Below, piece by piece: positions 60,799-64,000 of a DNA stretch of 64,000 nucleotides. Made by a program: the position numbers and the translations under genes. This DNA is from Mycobacterium sp. MYCO198283 (lineage in GTDB: Bacteria; Actinomycetota; Actinomycetes; Mycobacteriales; Mycobacteriaceae). Numbering within the stretch: the stretch's first letter is position 1; each line of letters starts with the position of its first letter. Below the pieces are notes generated by a model. It was given only the letters and a program-made list of their open reading frames with translations. It searched no databases and was not told the DNA's origin. The stretch lies in NCBI RefSeq assembly GCF_021213805.1, contig NZ_JAJQJI010000009.1:62001-126000 (forward strand), given 5' to 3'.

Positions 60799-61311
60799 TC
60801 ACCGGGCTGCTGCTGCCGCGCAGCACAGCAGCGCGGCGACGACGACGCGCATGTCGTCCGAATCGAGTTCGTCGCCGTCGTGCTCGGCGTGGATGAGCGC
60901 GGTGAGCAGGTCGCTGGTCGGCGCGCCGCAACGCACCGCGACGAGGACGTCGATGTACCCGCACAGCTGCGCGAGCACCGCCGGGTCCACCGATGCCGCT
61001 GCCGCCCACCGCGCCACGCGCGGGGTGTGGGCAGCCGGTATGCCGAGCAGCACGCACATCGCGCGGACGGGGTCGGGCCGGACGTCGTCGCCGTCACCGG
61101 TGATCACGTCGACGACGATCGTCCGGCGCTGCGTCGCCAGGTCCGCGAGCGCCCGGGCGACGAAGGCGTCGAGCCGGTCGAGATCGGCGATGCGGCACGA
61201 TTGCCCGGCGAGCCAGCAGGCCCGATGGATATGGGCCGAGAGCGCGGCCTCGAAACCGTGCTCCCGGCCGACGCTGACGGGCGCCAGCACGTGCACGCCG
61301 CCACCTGACAT
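60799..61311 (-). CDS. Truncated cytochrome P450-like protein (no heme-binding part)
   Basis: 170 residues from ATG 61309-61311. The segment SDLLTALIHAEHDGDELDSDDMRVVVAALLCCAA is, in pieces, the pre-I-helix and I-helix start of bacterial P450s (DLLSALI.AE.DGD.LS.DE), and RAMCVLLGIPAAHTPRVARW the C to D helix part. The protein stops where AGxxT would follow; the ExxR, PxxF and Cys heme loop are missing, and the next 43 bases reach the oxidoreductase gene. Either a decayed P450 or a P450-derived non-enzymatic protein. It is co-directional with the molybdopterin gene. Confidence 0.6.
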   Translation of the reverse strand: MSGGGVHVLAPVSVGREHGFEAALSAHIHRACWLAGQSCRIADLDRLDAFVARALADLATQRRTIVVDVITGDGDDVRPDPVRAMCVLLGIPAAHTPRVARWAAAASVDPAVLAQLCGYIDVLVAVRCGAPTSDLLTALIHAEHDGDELDSDDMRVVVAALLCCAAAAAR

Positions 61312-61424
61312 GCGTCAAGGCTATGGCGCGCAACGGGATACGGTCGCATCCGGTCGGCAATCTCACATCGTCGGGCGGGGTGTGAGCTGGTGCGTCGGCA
61401 CCGCTGATTGGATCCGGCCGGCGC

Positions 61425-61430
61425 GGGTAG
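61425..61430 (+). promoter_or_regulatory. Possible SigF -10 element upstream of the DJ-1/PfpI gene
   Basis: GGGTAG with a GATT fifteen bases upstream (61406-61409) in place of GTTT. Weak match only; the leader would be about 20 bases long and includes AAAGGAGGA before the ATG at 61460. Confidence 0.25.
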
Positions 61431-61459
61431 TCGGTCGGCGTTCTACAAAGGAGGACGTC

Positions 61460-62005
61460 ATGGCGAATGAATTGCAGGGACGCACGGTCGCCTTCCTGGC
61501 CGCGGACGGCGTCGAGAAGGTCGAGCTGGAACAGCCGCGGGCCGCGGTCGAAGGCGCCGGCGCACGAGTCGAGCTGTTGTCGTTGCAGACCGGTGACATC
61601 GAGGCGCGCAACCACGACCTCGAGCCGGCGGGCACCTTCCCGGTCGACCGGGCGGTGTCGGATGCCACGGTCGACGAGTTCGACGCGCTCGTGCTGCCGG
61701 GCGGCACCGTGAACCCCGACAAGCTGCGGCTCGACGACGCGGCCGTCGCCTTCGTGCGGAGCTTCGTCCAGTCCGGTAAGCCCGTGGCCGCCATCTGCCA
61801 CGGACCCTGGACGCTCGTCGAGGCCGACGTCGTCCGCGACCGGACGCTCACGTCCTATCCCAGCATCCGCACCGACCTGCGCAACGCGGGCGCGCGCGTC
61901 GTGGACGAGGAGGTCTGCGTCGACGGCAACTTGATCACCAGCCGCTCCCCGAAGGACCTCGACGCGTTCTGCACGGCGCTCACCGACGCGATCGCCGCCG
62001 GCTGA
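61460..62005 (+). CDS. DJ-1/PfpI family protein (YhbO/PfpI type)
   Basis: 181 residues, ATG after AAAGGAGGA. VAFLAADGVEKVELEQP at the start contains the conserved Glu, DALVLPGGTVNPDKLR and PVAAICHGPWTLVEA with the nucleophilic Cys in the elbow (AICHGP), then RTLTSYPSIRTDLRNAGA and GNLITSRSPKDLDAFC. This is the PfpI/YhbO stress-protein pattern: glyoxalase/deglycase or protease activity is reported in the family. Probably a stress gene. Monocistronic, ends in a stem-loop. Confidence 0.9.
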   Translation: MANELQGRTVAFLAADGVEKVELEQPRAAVEGAGARVELLSLQTGDIEARNHDLEPAGTFPVDRAVSDATVDEFDALVLPGGTVNPDKLRLDDAAVAFVRSFVQSGKPVAAICHGPWTLVEADVVRDRTLTSYPSIRTDLRNAGARVVDEEVCVDGNLITSRSPKDLDAFCTALTDAIAAG

Positions 62006-62015
62006 CGGGCCACCT

Positions 62016-62040
62016 CGACAGCGGCGTTCAGGCGCTGTCG
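62016..62040. terminator. Bidirectional terminator between DJ-1 and SDR genes
   Basis: CGACAGCG (62016-62023), nine-base loop, CGCTGTCG (62033-62040): perfect 8-bp stem between the convergent stops at 62005 and 62028, overlapping the last codons of the SDR. Confidence 0.6.
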
Positions 62041-62855
62041 GCGGCCTGCCGCGCCCGTTCCCGCACCGAGGCGACGACACCGCCGTCGTTGAGGATGTCC
62101 GTGCCGGTCAAATAGCCGGCCTTGTCGCTCACGCAGAACGCGAAGAGTTCGGCCATCTCCTCGGCGGTGCCCCACCTCGGCACGGCGGCATCGACGACCA
62201 GGGCGCCGGCGCCGGCCTGCTCCTCGAGCCGGCCCATCTCGGTGTCGACCGATCCCGGGGACACCGAGACGATCCGCAGGCCGCGGCGGTTGAACCGTTC
62301 GGCCTGTGACGAGCTGTACCAGCGCACGAACGCCTTGCTCACCGCGTAGGCCATCCCGGAGCGCGACTCCTGCGGGGCGATGCTGCAGGCCGCCGCCATC
62401 GCGTCGAGGAACGCCGCCGGGTCACGCAGCGCGAGCGGGAACTGCTGGGTCGGGATGACCTCCTCCGGCAGCAGGTGCGCGGCCATCGACGCGACGTTGA
62501 CGATCGCCGCGCCCGTCGCGGCGACCTCGACGAACGCCTCGTTGACGTGCAACGCGCCGATCGCGTTCGTCCGCATGACGTAGTCGGCGTCCCCCATGCT
62601 CGGGCTGACGCCCGCGGCGTGGATCACGGCGCTGACGTCGCCCGGGGCGGCGGCGGCCGCGAAGACTCGGTCGACGGCCTGCCGGTCGGTGACATCGGCG
62701 TGCACCGGGACGACGTCTCCCAACGCACGCGCCGCGGCGTCCAGCCGGTCTTGCCGAATGTCGGCGAGCACCACCCGATGCCGGCTCCGGAGGATGCGCG
62801 CCGTCGCCATCCCCATGCCGCCCGCGCCCCCGGTGATCACCGCTACCGATGCCAT
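62028..62855 (-). CDS. Short-chain dehydrogenase/reductase
   Basis: 275 residues from ATG 62853-62855; a GTG three codons earlier is possible. VAVITGGAGGMGMATARIL (NAD(P) motif), ADIRQDRLDAAA with an Asp favouring NAD, VIHAAGVSPSMGDA, VNVASMAAHLLPEE and GMAYAVSKAFVRWYSSSQA (Ser, Tyr, Lys). The lid region (residues 125-155) is longer than usual. C-terminal YLTGTDILNDGGVV. Substrate unknown. It is divergent from the protein at 63085. Confidence 0.87.
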   Translation of the reverse strand: MASVAVITGGAGGMGMATARILRSRHRVVLADIRQDRLDAAARALGDVVPVHADVTDRQAVDRVFAAAAAPGDVSAVIHAAGVSPSMGDADYVMRTNAIGALHVNEAFVEVAATGAAIVNVASMAAHLLPEEVIPTQQFPLALRDPAAFLDAMAAACSIAPQESRSGMAYAVSKAFVRWYSSSQAERFNRRGLRIVSVSPGSVDTEMGRLEEQAGAGALVVDAAVPRWGTAEEMAELFAFCVSDKAGYLTGTDILNDGGVVASVRERARQAADSA

Positions 62856-62992
62856 GCCGGGCACGGTACTGGGTCAGGCGTTGTCCGTTGTTCCCGCGAG
62901 CGTGCGTGTTTGCCCGTCGACACGCCGCACATGGCGTGCACTCGACGCACGCTCGGCGGAACAAAGGCGAGCGAGATCAAACCGTGATCGGC

Positions 62993-63018
62993 GTTTGACT
63001 CAAATGTCACACGGGTAA
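62993..63018 (+). promoter_or_regulatory. SigF-type promoter
   Basis: GTTT at 62993-62996, sixteen bases, GGGTAA at 63013-63018: five of six at -10 and four of four at -35 against the mycobacterial SigF consensus GTTT N15-17 GGGTAT. It would start transcription near 63025, about 60 bases before the ATG at 63085. A GTAAC repeat (63015-63019 and 63024-63028) lies at the start point. Confidence 0.6.
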
Positions 63019-63084
63019 CTTCAGTAACAGCGCGGCGCTCGCTCGCGCATTCCGCAGCAAGAAAGCGACGAATGGGACACCACC

Positions 63085-63561
63085 ATGAACACGGTCCTGT
63101 ACCTCAGCGCCAGCGGCGCCGTCTTTGAAACCCGCGCGTACAGCAACGCCGATCTCGCCGCGCTGCTCGACGGTAAGGGCCTGCACTGCCTGACGAGCAG
63201 CGACGGACAATTCGACTTCTGGTTCAGCCCGGCGCCGCAGCGGTGCCAGCGCCGCGCGAATCGCATCGCCACCGAGCTTTTGCTGGCGACCACCAAGCTC
63301 TCGGCGAAGTCGGTGCCGGTGATGCACGGCGGCGTCGTCATCGCCACCCACGACAGCGACGGCGACCTCGACGGATTGAGCTGGCAGCAGCTCGACGAAC
63401 TGGTCGCCCGACGTTCGGCGCTGTCGAAGCGCAGCAAGCGACTCCTCAGCCGCCGCATCGCCCGCGACGAGCAGCGCACCCGCCCGCCGGCCGCCGCTGC
63501 GGCCCCCGCCGGCGGTGCGCGGCAGGGCACCGCCGCGCGCCGGTCGGCCCAGCGCGTCTGA
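63085..63561 (+). CDS. Small protein of unknown function with basic C-terminus
   Basis: 158 residues from ATG 63085. N-terminal alpha/beta part: VLYLSASGAVFETRAYSNADLAALLDGKGLHCLTSSDGQFDFWFSP (features in pieces: a strand, a helix, one Cys), then CQRRANRIATELLLATT, and MHGGVVIATHDSDGDLDGLSWQQLDELV. The last 40 residues are Arg/Ala/Pro-rich and disordered. No family recognised. The strong SigF-type promoter suggests a general stress or stationary-phase gene. It ends 3 bases before the convergent TetR gene. Confidence 0.65.
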   Translation: MNTVLYLSASGAVFETRAYSNADLAALLDGKGLHCLTSSDGQFDFWFSPAPQRCQRRANRIATELLLATTKLSAKSVPVMHGGVVIATHDSDGDLDGLSWQQLDELVARRSALSKRSKRLLSRRIARDEQRTRPPAAAAAPAGGARQGTAARRSAQRV

Positions 63562-63564
63562 CCG

Positions 63565-64000
63565 CTATTCGGGCAAGAGCAACGCGAACATGGTGTCGAC
63601 ATGGTCGACCATGTCGCGATAGCTCAGCATTCCCGCACCCACCTGCAGCAACGCGCCGCAGATCACCGTCTCGAGCGTGTTGTGGACCTCGGGCCACGCC
63701 CCCGGTCCGAGCGCGGCGGCGATGCGGCGACGAATTTCGGCGGAGATGTCCGCCCGCACGGGCATGACGGCCGGATCGTCATTGCGCATCAGCGCGATGT
63801 TGCAGGCGATGCCGAGCTGCGGGCTGTCGGCGAACAGCGTCGCGACCGCCTGCACCTGCCTCCGCAGCCGCTCGACCACGCCGGCGTCGGCGTCGATCTC
63901 GACCGGCAGCGCCTGCAGCCGGTGCAGGTAGACGCCGGCGATCAGCGCGTCCTTGGTCGGATGGTGCGCCATCAGGTCCGCGACCGTGGTGCCGGCGCGC
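63565..64000 (-). CDS. TetR family regulator, C-terminal part (cut by window edge)
   Basis: The reading frame is open to the window edge. It begins in the helix-turn-helix: AGTTVADLMAHHPTKDALIAGVYLHRL is the recognition helix and following helix of a TetR protein (TVxxLYxHFPxKexL pattern), then a helical ligand-binding domain with LGPGAWPEVHNTLETVICGALLQVGAG. The true start is beyond 64000. The target is unknown. The internal ATG at 63972 is not the start. Confidence 0.8.
   Translation of the reverse strand, partial: RAGTTVADLMAHHPTKDALIAGVYLHRLQALPVEIDADAGVVERLRRQVQAVATLFADSPQLGIACNIALMRNDDPAVMPVRADISAEIRRRIAAALGPGAWPEVHNTLETVICGALLQVGAGMLSYRDMVDHVDTMFALLLPE

Noticed and set aside
63565..63972. 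ATG at 63972 as start of the last TetR gene
   Set aside because: The frame continues upstream to the window edge with helix-turn-helix residues (AGTTVADL), so the ATG is internal.

Overview
The window reads as the chromosome of a very GC-rich actinobacterium, almost certainly a non-tuberculous Mycobacterium (Mycolicibacterium type). The pointers are an MmpS/MmpL pair, a DUF732 secreted protein, an Lsr2-family nucleoid protein, paired FadE acyl-CoA dehydrogenases, a Ddn-like F420 enzyme, mycofactocin-coupled SDRs, a WS/DGAT wax ester/triacylglycerol synthase, a cutinase and a GAF-ANTAR protein. Coding density is very high, many start codons are GTG (a few TTG), and 4-base stop/start overlaps are common. 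No rRNA, tRNA, CRISPR or insertion sequence was seen. No gene-free stretch exceeds 300 bases; the longest is 8037-8321.

Layout. 1-4.2 kb: the edge of a zinc alcohol dehydrogenase divergent from an IclR regulator, an alpha/beta hydrolase, a STAS protein and a quinone oxidoreductase. 4.2-9.1 kb: cell-envelope export (MmpS-MmpL plus small secreted proteins). 9.1-17.5 kb: an APC permease, an M15 peptidase lipoprotein, a FadE pair, an Lsr2 paralogue, a serine hydrolase and a flavoprotein/DUF1295 pair. 17.5-25 kb: HrpA helicase, then a small operon of a 42-residue membrane peptide and a degenerate APH-like kinase followed by SelO, and a flavin monooxygenase. 25-37 kb: short mixed operons, including a GyrA-like/GNAT fusion, DUF1990, SDR, Ddn-like protein, MFS pump, PepSY protein, CobW GTPase and a Baeyer-Villiger monooxygenase. 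37-45 kb: SDR, membrane proteins, a carboxyltransferase, GAF-ANTAR, metallophosphoesterase and PHP phosphatase.

44.6-54.6 kb is a catabolic island of two operons that converge. A TetR gene is divergent from a tightly overlapping SDR-SDR-CMD-aldehyde dehydrogenase operon, and two near-identical 15-bp palindromes lie between them. The facing operon encodes a long Baeyer-Villiger monooxygenase, a zinc alcohol dehydrogenase, an alpha/beta hydrolase and a WS/DGAT. This is a coherent set for alcohol to ketone to ester/lactone to acid plus alcohol, ending in storage lipid.

54.7-57.1 kb holds the most unusual locus. It is a three-gene operon of an 82-residue protein made of exactly three 23-residue Gly/Asp/His repeats behind a short acidic leader, a JmjC-type cupin oxygenase with an intact H-x-D...H iron triad, and a sucrase/ferredoxin-like [2Fe-2S] protein. 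It looks like a substrate peptide with its oxygenase and redox partner, a possible uncharacterised RiPP-like or protein-hydroxylation system.

57.1-64 kb: cutinase, Nudix hydrolase, a molybdopterin oxidoreductase, a truncated P450-like protein, a DJ-1/PfpI protein, SDR, a small protein behind a strong SigF-type promoter, and the end of a TetR gene.
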